Positions 1 to 8,824 are shown, counted from the stretch's first letter. The stretch is 24,782 nucleotides of DNA from JBPYCR01 sp051846935 (GCF_051846935.1 NZ_JBPYCS010000032.1:1-24782); one strand, 5' to 3'. Program-made: numbers and translations. Notes: generated by a model not told the origin, from the letters alone.

Positions 1-421
1 GGTGATCATCTCGTCTAACAAAATTTATTGGTAATTTGTTTTTACGTATTTGATTCATGTACCTAATATACGTTTTCGTTGTGTGTAGCTTTCCAGAGTC
101 TGCAACTTGATTTACGTGAAACGTTTTAAATACTTCGATTAATCCTCCTATATGGTCATAATCCGGGTGCGTTGCTATTACGAGATCAATCTGTTCAATA
201 TGATGCTGTTTTAAATATGTTACGACTTTTTTACCGGCCTTAGGTGGTCCTCCATCAATTAAAATCACTTTATTATTCGGAGTTTCAATTAAGATACTAT
301 CACCTTGACCTACATCGATAAAATGTACCTTCATTTCAGGCTGTAATCTACTATGTATATTTTTAGGAAATAAACCGAGCAGAATGGCTAATAATATAAG
401 GAATACGAAATACTTATTCAT
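1..421 (-). CDS. ComEC-like MBL-fold metallohydrolase, 5' part only (runs off the window)
   Basis: This is the first 140 codons of a protein that continues beyond base 1. It starts at an ATG ending at 421, preceded by AAAGGA about 11 nt upstream. Residues 2-19 are hydrophobic (signal peptide or membrane anchor). From about residue 31 comes the start of a metallo-beta-lactamase fold: FIDVGQGDS at 34-42, LIDGG at 54-58, and the metal-binding THPDYDHIGG at 84-93, where H85, D87, D89 and H90 would be ligands. This form of the motif is typical of the ComEC C-terminal domain and of stand-alone secreted or anchored homologues. With no competence-type membrane domain ahead of it, a stand-alone hydrolase is more likely than ComEC itself. 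The substrate cannot be told. The gene is divergent from the OPT transporter. Confidence 0.85.
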   Translation of the reverse strand, partial: MNKYFVFLILLAILLGLFPKNIHSRLQPEMKVHFIDVGQGDSILIETPNNKVILIDGGPPKAGKKVVTYLKQHHIEQIDLVIATHPDYDHIGGLIEVFKTFHVNQVADSGKLHTTKTYIRYMNQIRKNKLPINFVRRDDH

Positions 422-623
422 CCTTGTCAACTATCCTTTTAAATTTTTTGTATTAGTTTTAACAAAAATATACGTTTTATGAACCGTCCTCCTATAAAAA
501 GAGGATTTAAAATCGTATATATAAGGAATAAGAGTATAAAATACTATTTGTATTTGCACGAGCTCTTTTTATTTCGGTAGGAGATTGACAGGATGAAATT
601 ACAATTGACGGAAGGTGATATAT

Positions 624-2489
624 TTGGGGAATAATAATTTTAAACCGTTTATACCGGCGACTGAGAAGCGCTCTGAATTCACTGTAGTAGCGATGATTAT
701 TGGTGCCATTCTTGCGATTGTTTTTGGTGCGGCAAACGCTTATTTGGGATTAATTGTCGGGATGACAGTATCAGCTTCTATTCCTGCAGCCGTTATTTCA
801 ATGGCTATATTACGCGTTATTATGAAGCGGACGTCAATATTGGAAAATAACATCGTTCAAACGATTACTTCAACGGGAGAGTCTTTAGCTGCTGGTGTTA
901 TTTTTACATTACCCGCATTGTTCATATGGCAACTAAGGCCAAGCTTAACTACTATTGCAATTATAGCTTTAGCAGGTGGGATTTTAGGTGTCGTACTTAT
1001 GATTCCATTAAGACGAGCATTAATTGTTAAGGAACACGGTGTATTACCTTACCCAGAAGGTACAGCATGTGCAGAAGTATTAGTCGCCGGTGAAGAAGGT
1101 GGAAAAGGTGCAAGGCTGATCTTTAGCGGATTAGGTATTGGAGCTTTATTTAAGTTTATTGTTGATGCAATTAAAGCATTTCCTTCGTCCATTGAATGGG
1201 AAATATATAAATTTAAAAACGCTGCACTAGGGATGGACACATTGCCGGCACTACTAGGTGTAGGCTTTATAATTGGTCCCCGTATTGCTGGCATCATGTT
1301 TGCTGGTGCTGTTTTAGGATGGCTCGGTATCATTCCGCTTATTAGTTATATAGGGGATTTTGCACCAACTGCAATCTATCCCGGTACTGTACCAATTAGC
1401 GAGATGAATTACCACGAAATTTGGGGGAATTATTTACGTTATATCGGTGCTGGTGCAGTAGCCTTTGGAGGAATTATGGGACTTGTTAAAACCTTACCAA
1501 CCATTTTTTCATCCTTTACCGAAGCGCTCAAAGGCTTCCAAGGAACGGATCGATCAGAACCGATACGAACTGACAAAGATATTCCAATGTCTTGGATCAT
1601 TGGATTAACAGTTGCTTTTATCGGAATTCTTGTTTTCTATCCTTCTATAAAAGTCGGATTCGTTGGCGCTCTATTATTGCTCGTATTTGGTTTTTTCTTT
1701 GCAACTGTATCGTCACGTATTGTCGGTATTGTAGGGAGTTCTTCTAACCCTGTATCAGGGATGACAATTGCAGCATTAATTTTTATTACTTTAGTACTTT
1801 CAGTAATCGGCCAAACTGGTGAAGCTGGTATGGTTACTGCTATCATTATCGGGTCGGTAGTTTGTATAGCTGCTGCAATTGCAGGAGATACATCACAGGA
1901 TTTAAAAACAGGATATATTGTGGGCGCGACACCAAAATGGCAGCAGATTGGGCAATTGTATGGCGTGCTTATTACGAGTATTGTTATCGGGTTCATACTC
2001 ATTCTACTTGATAATGCTTATGGTTTCGGTTCAAGCGAGCTGCCTGCTCCTCAAGCAGTATTAATGTCTATGATCGTTGATGGTATTATGAATGGAGACT
2101 TACCATGGAATTTAATTTTTATAGGCATGGCTGCAGCTGCTGTTGTTGAGTTGTTTGGGATTGGTTCACTTCCATTTGCTGTTGGCTTGTATTTACCTAT
2201 CCATTTAACTTCACCAATAATGGTCGGAGGGATTATTCGTGGTATTATTACACGTCAAAATAAACCGAGTGGAGAAGCAGTTCTGAAAGAGAAAACAGAG
2301 CGTGGAATATTACTTGCTTCTGGCTACATTGCCGGAGAAGCATTAATGGGTGTGCTCGTAGCACTCGCTGTTACAGCAGGTGTGGTGCTCCCAACGGACA
2401 CAATTTTTGGCCCTATCGCAACGATTATTGCATTTATTGCAGTTGCCTCGTATTTATATTATACAGCGAGCAGAAACGTTACGAAATAA
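624..2489 (+). CDS. OPT-family oligopeptide (or metal-chelate) transporter
   Basis: An integral membrane protein of about 621 aa with many hydrophobic segments along its length. Recognisable OPT-family stretches are PYPEGTACAEVLVAGE in the first third, SSNPVSGMTIAAL in the middle and GDTSQDLKTGYIVGATPKW after it. The length matches the prokaryotic OPT branch, whose members import oligopeptides or metal chelates by proton coupling; the substrate here is not visible. Start choice: a GTG at 615 opens the frame, but the Shine-Dalgarno GGAAGGTGAT at 610-619 overlaps it. The TTG at 624 lies about 8 nt after GGAAGG, so I take TTG as the start, giving MGNNNFKPF. The gene stands alone and is divergent from the MBL-fold gene. 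A short inverted repeat (2578-2597) follows it, but no T-rich terminator was found. Confidence 0.95.
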   Translation: MGNNNFKPFIPATEKRSEFTVVAMIIGAILAIVFGAANAYLGLIVGMTVSASIPAAVISMAILRVIMKRTSILENNIVQTITSTGESLAAGVIFTLPALFIWQLRPSLTTIAIIALAGGILGVVLMIPLRRALIVKEHGVLPYPEGTACAEVLVAGEEGGKGARLIFSGLGIGALFKFIVDAIKAFPSSIEWEIYKFKNAALGMDTLPALLGVGFIIGPRIAGIMFAGAVLGWLGIIPLISYIGDFAPTAIYPGTVPISEMNYHEIWGNYLRYIGAGAVAFGGIMGLVKTLPTIFSSFTEALKGFQGTDRSEPIRTDKDIPMSWIIGLTVAFIGILVFYPSIKVGFVGALLLLVFGFFFATVSSRIVGIVGSSSNPVSGMTIAALIFITLVLSVIGQTGEAGMVTAIIIGSVVCIAAAIAGDTSQDLKTGYIVGATPKWQQIGQLYGVLITSIVIGFILILLDNAYGFGSSELPAPQAVLMSMIVDGIMNGDLPWNLIFIGMAAAAVVELFGIGSLPFAVGLYLPIHLTSPIMVGGIIRGIITRQNKPSGEAVLKEKTERGILLASGYIAGEALMGVLVALAVTAGVVLPTDTIFGPIATIIAFIAVASYLYYTASRNVTK

Positions 2490-2577
2490 CTGTACGGGGA
2501 ACTGAATCATAAGGTATTCGTTTTAGTAACAATGAAACAATTGAATGAATTTCATAATTCCAAAAAGGATTTAAGGT

Positions 2578-2597
2578 GAAGATCACCAAAGATCTTC
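2578..2597. repeat. Small inverted repeat downstream of the OPT gene
   Basis: A perfect 7-bp inverted repeat, GAAGATC (2578-2584) and GATCTTC (2591-2597), with a 6-nt loop. It lies about 90 bp after the OPT stop. No T-run follows, so a terminator role is doubtful. Confidence 0.4.
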
Positions 2598-2611
2598 GAA
2601 AATATACAGTT

Positions 2612-2834
2612 CCAACTCGTCTGTGTGGAATCCGAATCCACGCAGACTCCTGCAGGAAAAGCAACAGCCGAAAATCCATTTAAAAGTTTTGAGAAAAACG
2701 TTTAAAATTAGTTGAGGCGGTGCCTGCGGAAAGCGGGGTGGATCCGGTTGGAACACAGCAGACCCAATCTAGCTTTAAATTTTTAAGTAGATTTTAAAAT
2801 TCTGTTCTTTTGTGATTTTTTAAAAATGTCAATT
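2612..2834 (+). repeat. Interspersed intergenic repeat, copy A
   Basis: About 220 bp that is closely repeated, in inverted orientation, at 17894-18100. The left part shares CCAACTCGTCTGTGTGGAAT, then GACTCCTGCAGGAAAAGC and the following CAACAGCCGAAAAT. After a variable centre (about 2676-2720) comes a second shared block with TGCCTGCGGAAAGCGG, then GGAACACAGCAGACCCAATC, and an AT-rich tail with TTCTTTTGTG. Weaker versions of the two blocks occur in the tandem units at 23850-24239. It explains most of the gap between the OPT gene and the aldehyde dehydrogenase gene and has no coding signal. The short ORF that overlaps it is not a gene. Confidence 0.85.
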
Positions 2835-2930
2835 ATGAAATTGACTCAATTATAAAACAATTAGATTTAGCCGGCGTTTATTTAGTGCACTGTCTGGAGT
2901 TTTAATTTGAGAACTTCGTTATTAAAAAGG

Positions 2931-2971
2931 AAAAAATTGGAGTGTGCATATTCTGCCGCACTCCAATTTTT
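2931..2971. terminator. Bidirectional rho-independent terminator
   Basis: A 13-bp perfect stem, AAAAATTGGAGTG (2932-2944) and CACTCCAATTTTT (2959-2971), with a 14-nt loop, flanked by A/T runs so that either strand ends in a U-tract. It lies 25 bp downstream of the aldehyde dehydrogenase stop and closes the long minus-strand operon. It could also stop read-through from the OPT side. Confidence 0.85.
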
Positions 2972-2995
2972 AACTAAAAATCCTTTTCCCTTTAT

Positions 2996-4471
2996 TTAGT
3001 TGCTAAAGCTATTATAAAATCCTAACGGTTCTTCGTTTAAATTCATCTGTACCACTTTCGTTTCCAAATACTCATGCAAACTGTCTTTCCCTAAGTCACG
3101 GCCAAATCCACTTTGTTTGAAGCCGCCCCATGGTAATTGATTGTTTACAGAATGGTACTTGTTAATCCAAATCGTCCCAGATTTAAGCTGTTTTACGACG
3201 CGCATTGCTCGTGCAAAGTCTTTAGTAAACACAGCTCCTGCTAAGCCATACTTCGTTATATTTGCTAATTTAAGTGCTTCTTTCTCATCCTTAAATGTTT
3301 GTACGACTAGTACTGGCCCAAACACTTCCTCTTGGACAATTTCTAAATTTGCATCATCTGTTGAAAAGATAGTTGGTTCAATAAAGAAGCCTTTATTAAA
3401 TGGTTCAGCAGTTAGTTGCTTTCCACCCGTTAATAATTGTGCACCATCTTTTTCTGCTTTATCGATCATTGTTAAAATCTTATTCATATGCTGGAGCGAA
3501 GAAACTGGCCCCATTTGCGTTCCGTTAGCTTGACCATTCCCAACAACAATTTGCTTAGCATGTTTAACAAGTGTTGATTTTAACTCATCAGCAATTGATT
3601 CATGAACAACTACACGAGAACCTGCAGAACATATTTGTCCCGCTCCTAAAAAGATTGCGAACAATATATATTCAGCTGTTTTTTCTATATCAGCATCTGG
3701 AAATACGAGAATAGGAGATTTTCCACCTAGCTCCAAAGTAACTTTTTTCATTGTTTGCAAAGCGTTAGTCATTACTTTCTTTCCTGTTTCTGTCCCGCCA
3801 GTAAAGGATACTTTATCAACTAACTGATGCGAAGCCATCATATCACCAATAGAACTGCCTGCACCTAGCACCAAATTGCAAACGCCCTTTGGTAAACCGG
3901 ATTTCTCAAAGATTTCAAACAGTTTAATTGCTGTTAAAGGGGTGATTTCGGCTGGTTTAAAGACTGCCGTATTCCCAGCAGCTAAACAAGGTGCTAATTT
4001 CCATGCAGCCATTTGCAATGGGAAATTCCACGGAACAATTAAAGAACAAACACCAACTGGTTGTTTAATAACCATACTATCCAATGATTGATCAAAAGTT
4101 TCACCAAATGCAGTACGCGTCAAACCAGCATAATACCGAAAGGCATCTGCAGCAGTTTCTACGTCCGAGCTAGCCTCACCCAGTGTTTTTCCGTTATTCA
4201 ATGATTCCAGCATTGCTAATTCTTCTTTGTTCTTTTCAAGCTCAGCTGCTATTTGTAAAAGAATTCGAGCACGTTCTTCTGGTCGTGTCGTACTCCAAAC
4301 TCCAGAATCAAAGGCTTCTCTAGCTGCAATAATCGCTTTTTCTACATCCGCAACAGTTGCTTCTGTTACTGTTTTAAGAACTTCACCAGTCGCTGGATTA
4401 ATAATGTCACGAGTATTATTACTTTCCGCTAATGTCCAATTACCGTCAATGTACATTTTTTCGACTGCCAT
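2996..4471 (-). CDS. NAD(P)-dependent aldehyde dehydrogenase (PuuC / aminoaldehyde type)
   Basis: A 491-aa member of the aldehyde dehydrogenase superfamily, of usual full length. It oxidises an aldehyde to the acid with NAD(P)+ in the cytoplasm. Visible motifs: PWNF at 147-150 with the oxyanion Asn149, a cofactor-binding region with K172, VSFTGGTETG at 221-230, general base Glu247 in LELGGKSP, and nucleophile Cys281 in GQICSAGSR. The GQ(I/V)CSAGSR form is common in betaine-, gamma-aminobutyr- and gamma-glutamyl-aminobutyraldehyde dehydrogenases. AAGGAG lies about 11 nt before the ATG. It is the last gene of the operon, 14 bp after the family-5 binding protein, and together with the PuuD-like hydrolase and the polyamine-type importer suggests an aminoaldehyde substrate. 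Superfamily is certain; substrate is inferred. Confidence 0.93.
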   Translation of the reverse strand: MAVEKMYIDGNWTLAESNNTRDIINPATGEVLKTVTEATVADVEKAIIAAREAFDSGVWSTTRPEERARILLQIAAELEKNKEELAMLESLNNGKTLGEASSDVETAADAFRYYAGLTRTAFGETFDQSLDSMVIKQPVGVCSLIVPWNFPLQMAAWKLAPCLAAGNTAVFKPAEITPLTAIKLFEIFEKSGLPKGVCNLVLGAGSSIGDMMASHQLVDKVSFTGGTETGKKVMTNALQTMKKVTLELGGKSPILVFPDADIEKTAEYILFAIFLGAGQICSAGSRVVVHESIADELKSTLVKHAKQIVVGNGQANGTQMGPVSSLQHMNKILTMIDKAEKDGAQLLTGGKQLTAEPFNKGFFIEPTIFSTDDANLEIVQEEVFGPVLVVQTFKDEKEALKLANITKYGLAGAVFTKDFARAMRVVKQLKSGTIWINKYHSVNNQLPWGGFKQSGFGRDLGKDSLHEYLETKVVQMNLNEEPLGFYNSFSN

Positions 4472-4485
4472 TTAACACCAGCTCC

Positions 4486-5928
4486 TTAATTTTTCTTTAT
4501 ATCAAACGCGTAAATAAATTCATCCATACGTGGTTTAAAGTCCCAAGATTCGTTTAAACCATACAAGTCAAATTGCTGGAACAATGGAATCCACGGTAAT
4601 TCATCTCGGAAAATTTCCAACGTTTCGCTATACAGCTCTTTACGTCTTTCTTGATCTAAAATTTCACTAGCTTCAATCGCAGCTTCCTCTAAGCGCTTGT
4701 GTGAAAAGTGAGTCGGATTCCATGCTCTTGGGTGTATAAATGCATTTCGGTATACTTCATCCGGATCAAATGTGAAGTTCCCCCAACCAACATAATACAT
4801 TTGGTCATATTTATGGTTTCTAAAGCGACTTATGAAATCTTCCCAAGGTCTTACATCTACTACTAAATCAATACCTACTTCTTTTAGCTGTTCACGCATA
4901 TTAAAACAAATTTCTTTGTCCTGTGTAAATCTACCATCTGGCACTTCTACTTTAACAGACACACCGTTTTCATACCCTGCTTCTTTAAGTAGCTGTTTCG
5001 CTTTTTCTGGATTATATTCAATTGGTTTTTTATTTTCATCTACACCAAAGGCTTGTGGATATACAGGACCTGCCAAAGGATATCCACATGAAACGAGTTC
5101 TTCATCTATAAACTTTTGTACATTGATCCCGTGGCTAATTGCATGTCTAATGCGTTTATCTCCTAAAATTTCGTGATTCGTATTAATTCCCATATAAATA
5201 ATTCCGACACTTGGAGTACCAACAACCGTTACACCTTCTTTAGATTCAACCGCTTCTTTATCAAGTGGCGGGAAATTGGCTGCAACATCATAAGTGAAAT
5301 CTGTAATCCCATTTACACGATCTACGCCATGTGGTACTGCATGGAATTCTAAGTATTCCATATCTGCTTTTCCTAGGAAGTAATTATCGTTTCGCTTTAA
5401 GTATACTTTACCTTCTTCACGTGCCCATTTTTCTAAAATAAAAGGTCCCGTCCCACTTGGACTTACAGCAAATGTTTCTTCGCCTTTTTCGTTGAAATAC
5501 GTTTCAGAAATAATCATAAGTCCTGCAAGCTGAGCTAATAAGTTTGGATCTGGGCGATGTAGATTAACCTTTACTTTATAGTCATCTAAAATATCAACAG
5601 ATACCATGGAATTAAATCGGCCTGCTGGAGGAAATATGTCACTTTTTGCTGGATCAACCATACGTTCAATAGAAAACTTAACATCTTTAGCTGTTAGTTT
5701 TTCACCATGATGGTAATAAACATCATCTCGTAAGTTAAAAATAATCTCCTTATCACTTACGTTTTCCCATGACTTAGCTAAATGTGGTTGAATCTCCATC
5801 TCTGTATTTCTACGTACTAAAGAATCATATACTTGTAATAAAATATTAGCTGTAGTCGTTTCAGAATGTGCAAATGGATCCATTGTTGATGCATCTGTTC
5901 CTTGTGCAATTACTAAAGTGTTTTCCAT
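4486..5928 (-). CDS. Family-5 (Dpp/Opp-type) solute-binding protein lacking a signal peptide
   Basis: The 480-aa product matches the extracellular solute-binding family 5 of peptide/nickel importers along its whole length. It has an early TLVIAQGTDASTMDPF, then LAKSWE, the family motif AKDVKFSIERM, SGTGPFILEKW, and KQLLKEAGY in the second half. The frame is open from 5961, but the ATG at 5928 is preceded by AGGAG with 8-nt spacing. Either way the protein starts at what is normally the mature domain, with no hydrophobic signal or lipobox, and an in-frame stop lies just upstream of the longer frame. No Dpp/Opp permeases or ATPases are nearby. It is followed at once by the aldehyde dehydrogenase, and its 5' gap has a candidate promoter. 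As written it should stay in the cytoplasm, so it may be a binding or scavenging protein or a decayed importer part. Confidence 0.85.
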   Translation of the reverse strand: MENTLVIAQGTDASTMDPFAHSETTTANILLQVYDSLVRRNTEMEIQPHLAKSWENVSDKEIIFNLRDDVYYHHGEKLTAKDVKFSIERMVDPAKSDIFPPAGRFNSMVSVDILDDYKVKVNLHRPDPNLLAQLAGLMIISETYFNEKGEETFAVSPSGTGPFILEKWAREEGKVYLKRNDNYFLGKADMEYLEFHAVPHGVDRVNGITDFTYDVAANFPPLDKEAVESKEGVTVVGTPSVGIIYMGINTNHEILGDKRIRHAISHGINVQKFIDEELVSCGYPLAGPVYPQAFGVDENKKPIEYNPEKAKQLLKEAGYENGVSVKVEVPDGRFTQDKEICFNMREQLKEVGIDLVVDVRPWEDFISRFRNHKYDQMYYVGWGNFTFDPDEVYRNAFIHPRAWNPTHFSHKRLEEAAIEASEILDQERRKELYSETLEIFRDELPWIPLFQQFDLYGLNESWDFKPRMDEFIYAFDIKKN

Positions 5929-5994
5929 TAATAATTCTCCTCGTATAGTATATTTAGGCATTAATCTTAAGCCAATTTATTCTGATTCATTTTT

Positions 5995-6037
5995 GAGTTA
6001 TACCGATTTTATAACTCCGTTATATCTTTCACTGCAA
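5995..6037 (-). promoter_or_regulatory. Candidate promoter with overlapping inverted repeat, ahead of the family-5 binding protein
   Basis: Read on the minus strand: TTGCAG (6032-6037), an 18-bp spacer, then TATAAA (6008-6013). A perfect 8-bp inverted repeat, GAGTTATA (5995-6002) and TATAACTC (6010-6017), covers the -10 and the likely start region. The 125-bp gap from the ATPase stop to the chosen ATG is the widest within the operon, which suits an internal regulated promoter for the last two genes. Confidence 0.4.
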
Positions 6038-6053
6038 TTCTTTAAGTATACTA

Positions 6054-7136
6054 TTAATAAATGTACGTATTTTCTTTCGCCCATGATATAAACACTTCTT
6101 CGTCTTCGGTTAATGATAGTTTCTCAAATACTTCCGGTTGTATTTTACAGACCAGTGTTTTATCATGTGAAGCGGATTTCACTCCTACTGTATATATGGA
6201 GCCTACAAAGTGAATATATTCCACATGTCCTGACAAACAATTGTTATCTCCTATTGCTTGTTTTTCGTCTTTTTTAACGATTTGGGCATGCTCTGGTCGA
6301 AACATTATAACTTTATCAACATCTTTTGAAGTCTCCCGCTTAATTGCCTTCACGACCTCGCCAGTGCTTAAGCATGCCTCATAATTAGTGTCATTAACTT
6401 TAACATCAGTAACTGAAATCATATTCGTTTCCCCGATAAAATTAGCTACAAATGAGTTGCTCGGTTCACGATAAATTTCAGTAGGCGTACCTAATTGTGA
6501 AATTTCCCCATTATACATTACGGCTATTCTGTCGGACAAAACCATTGCTTCCTCTTGGTCATGCGTAACAAAGAGAGCTGTAAATTCATGCTTTTTCTGT
6601 AATTGTCTTATTTCAACACGCAAATATTGCCTTAACTTCGCATCTAAGTTACTCAAAGGTTCATCAAACAAAATTATCGCCGGATTTAAAACTAGAGATC
6701 GAGCAAGCGCTACTCTCTGTTGCTGGCCTCCTGATAATTGACTAGGCAATCGTTCTTCCAGTCCGACTAGTTGTACGGATTCCAATGCTTCCTTTACCTT
6801 TGATTCAATTTCTTGCTTAGGGGTTTTTTTACGTTTTAAACCGTATGCTACATTTTCAAATATGGTCAAATGCGGGAATAATGCATAGTTTTGGAAAACG
6901 AGTCCTATATCCCTTTTATGAGTAGGAATATTAGTGAGTTCTTTATCTGCAAGTTTTATAGAGCCACTAGTTGGATCAAGTAATCCAGCAATCATTCGTA
7001 ATGTCGTGGTTTTCCCACAGCCACTAGGTCCTAATAACGAAATAAGCTCTCCTTGTTCGATTGTTAAATTCAAATGTTTAACAACTTGCGTATTACCATA
7101 TTGTTTACATAAATCATTTATAACTAAGCGACCCAT
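6054..7136 (-). CDS. PotA-like ABC transporter ATP-binding protein
   Basis: A 360-aa ABC ATPase of the spermidine/putrescine/iron/thiamine group. Walker A is GPSGCGKT at 36-43, the Q-loop Gln is 82, the signature is LSGGQ at 134-138, Walker B is ILFDEP near 155-160 and the H-loop His is 192. After about residue 235 there is a C-terminal extension of TOBE type, as in PotA. Length is normal. The start ATG follows GGAGGTAATTGC at ideal spacing. It lies 15 bp after the second permease and completes a full PotABCD-type importer with the lipoprotein and two permeases. It acts on the cytoplasmic face of the membrane. The exact substrate cannot be assigned from the ATPase. Confidence 0.95.
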   Translation of the reverse strand: MGRLVINDLCKQYGNTQVVKHLNLTIEQGELISLLGPSGCGKTTTLRMIAGLLDPTSGSIKLADKELTNIPTHKRDIGLVFQNYALFPHLTIFENVAYGLKRKKTPKQEIESKVKEALESVQLVGLEERLPSQLSGGQQQRVALARSLVLNPAIILFDEPLSNLDAKLRQYLRVEIRQLQKKHEFTALFVTHDQEEAMVLSDRIAVMYNGEISQLGTPTEIYREPSNSFVANFIGETNMISVTDVKVNDTNYEACLSTGEVVKAIKRETSKDVDKVIMFRPEHAQIVKKDEKQAIGDNNCLSGHVEYIHFVGSIYTVGVKSASHDKTLVCKIQPEVFEKLSLTEDEEVFISWAKENTYIY

Positions 7137-7151
7137 GCAATTACCTCCCTG

Positions 7152-7931
7152 TTAGTACAAGTCCTTTTTGTCAATAAACTTCATGCCGATCAAACCAAGT
7201 AGTACTGTGCCAATTATTAATAGTGATGATACTGCTGAAATTGATGGGTTTAAATTAAATTGGATATCCGAATAAATTAATAACGGTAAAGTTGTTACAC
7301 TAGAACTTGTTAAAAATAACGCTACTACAAGTTCATCAAATGAAATAATAAATGCGAAAAACCCTCCTGCAATAAGTGCTGGTTTAATGAGTGGCAACGT
7401 CACTAAAAATACCGTTTTCAACGGTGATGCACCGAGTACTCTGGAAGCCTCTTCAACGGACGGATTAAGTCTCCCTAAGCTTGCTACGACAGATCGAACT
7501 ACATATGGAATCGTTAACACACAGTGCGCCAAAATTAACCGCACGTATGCATTTGTTACTCCGAATTGACTAAATAACATTAACAATCCGATACCTAGCA
7601 GCAAGGACGGAACAATTAACGGAGAGATAAAGAGAGAGTTCATTGCCCCTTTTAATTTAAAGTTATAACGAACTACAGCAATGGATATCATTGTCCCAAT
7701 GATTAGAGAAACTGCTGTTGCCACAACTGCAACAATGATACTATTTATGAACGGTTCGAAATACCTACCGTCTGTAATTACATATTCATACCACTTCAAT
7801 GTAAATCCTTCTGGAGGAAATTTTAAGTAAGAGGTATTACTGAAAGATGTAATAATTACAATAAGAAGAGGCGCAACTAGAAACGAAAATACAAATATGT
7901 TAAAAATCCTAAAAAAACGAATAGGTTTCAT
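7152..7931 (-). CDS. PotC-like ABC transporter permease
   Basis: A 259-aa membrane protein with about six hydrophobic segments and the binding-protein-dependent permease (EAA) motif EEASRVLGASPLKTVFLVTLP in the central part (about residues 158-178), followed by IKPALIAGGFFAFIISFDE. This matches PotC-type subunits of polyamine-like importers. Its ATG directly abuts the TAA stop of the preceding permease gene, so translation is probably coupled. It should form a heterodimeric channel with that partner, powered by the PotA-like ATPase. Confidence 0.93.
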   Translation of the reverse strand: MKPIRFFRIFNIFVFSFLVAPLLIVIITSFSNTSYLKFPPEGFTLKWYEYVITDGRYFEPFINSIIVAVVATAVSLIIGTMISIAVVRYNFKLKGAMNSLFISPLIVPSLLLGIGLLMLFSQFGVTNAYVRLILAHCVLTIPYVVRSVVASLGRLNPSVEEASRVLGASPLKTVFLVTLPLIKPALIAGGFFAFIISFDELVVALFLTSSSVTTLPLLIYSDIQFNLNPSISAVSSLLIIGTVLLGLIGMKFIDKKDLY

Positions 7932-8792
7932 TTAAAGTCCGCCCCCTTGATTTGATAACTTATTAACAGTTTTATTATAAATGGAAATAATCAACAATAC
8001 AGCTATTAGTAAAATAACCGCAATCGCTGATGCATAAGGCCAATTTAATAAATTGATCGTTTGGTTATAAATTTCTGTTGCCATAACCGGAACTTTCGGT
8101 CCCCCGATTAATGCAGGTGTAATATAAAAGCTAATTGCTATTGAAAACACAAGTAACGTTCCTGCAAATATCCCTGGCATCGATAAAGGAAACGTAACTA
8201 ACCAAAACGTTTTAAAAGGCGAAGCACCTAAATTTTCTGAAGCATGCTCTATATTCAAATCCATTCCAGCTAGTACAGGATAAAGAATAAGAACCATAAA
8301 AGGAAGTAATACATGCGTCATTGCTATTATTACGCCTAAAGGTGTATATAAAATCTCTATCGGTTCGCTAACGATTTGTAGAGCTACCAATACTTCATTG
8401 ATAAGCCCCTTTTTGCCCATAATAACCATCCAACCAAAGTTACGAACAACAGCACTTGTAAGTAAAGGCAAAATTACTAACAGTAGCAAGAAATTTTGAT
8501 ACTTCGGTTTTGCTCGAGCAATTCCGTATGAAACAGAATATCCCATAATTAAGCATAAAACACTTGTTAAAAATCCAATCCATAACGTCCGCCATAAAAT
8601 TTTTAAGTAATGGGTATCAGATAAAAAGCGAATATAGTTTTCTAGAATAAAGGCTGGTTCCATACCTGCTCCAGAATTCGCTTTAAAGAAACTAATAACA
8701 AATAATTGTCCAATAGGAACAATAAAAAAGAAAAGCATTACAATTAATCCTGGGATTAATAAAATCCATTGCGGTGAAATTCTTTTCTTCAT
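7932..8792 (-). CDS. PotB-like ABC transporter permease
   Basis: A 286-aa inner-membrane subunit with six or so hydrophobic segments and an EAA loop ASENLGASPFKTFWLVTFP, followed by SMPGIFAGTLLVFSIAIS. The frame is open from 8816, but AGGAAGGTGA lies directly before the ATG at 8792, which gives the expected short, positively charged start MKKRISPQW. I therefore use 8792. It overlaps nothing and abuts the PotC-like gene. It pairs with that permease; the specificity comes mainly from the lipoprotein upstream. Confidence 0.93.
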   Translation of the reverse strand: MKKRISPQWILLIPGLIVMLFFFIVPIGQLFVISFFKANSGAGMEPAFILENYIRFLSDTHYLKILWRTLWIGFLTSVLCLIMGYSVSYGIARAKPKYQNFLLLLVILPLLTSAVVRNFGWMVIMGKKGLINEVLVALQIVSEPIEILYTPLGVIIAMTHVLLPFMVLILYPVLAGMDLNIEHASENLGASPFKTFWLVTFPLSMPGIFAGTLLVFSIAISFYITPALIGGPKVPVMATEIYNQTINLLNWPYASAIAVILLIAVLLIISIYNKTVNKLSNQGGGL

Positions 8793-8824
8793 TGCTTCAC
8801 CTTCCTGTCTATTCAAATAATTTC

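Noticed and set aside
481..580. TATAAA-type -10 candidates for the OPT gene
   Set aside because: No acceptable -35 at proper spacing could be picked in this AT-rich stretch, so no promoter is called.
1049..2002. Minus-strand reading frames inside the OPT gene
   Set aside because: Antisense shadows of a strongly conserved transporter, low-complexity and without ribosome-binding sites.
2479..2679. 66-aa minus-strand reading frame after the OPT gene
   Set aside because: It overlaps the OPT 3' end and repeat copy A, and has no Shine-Dalgarno or known motif.
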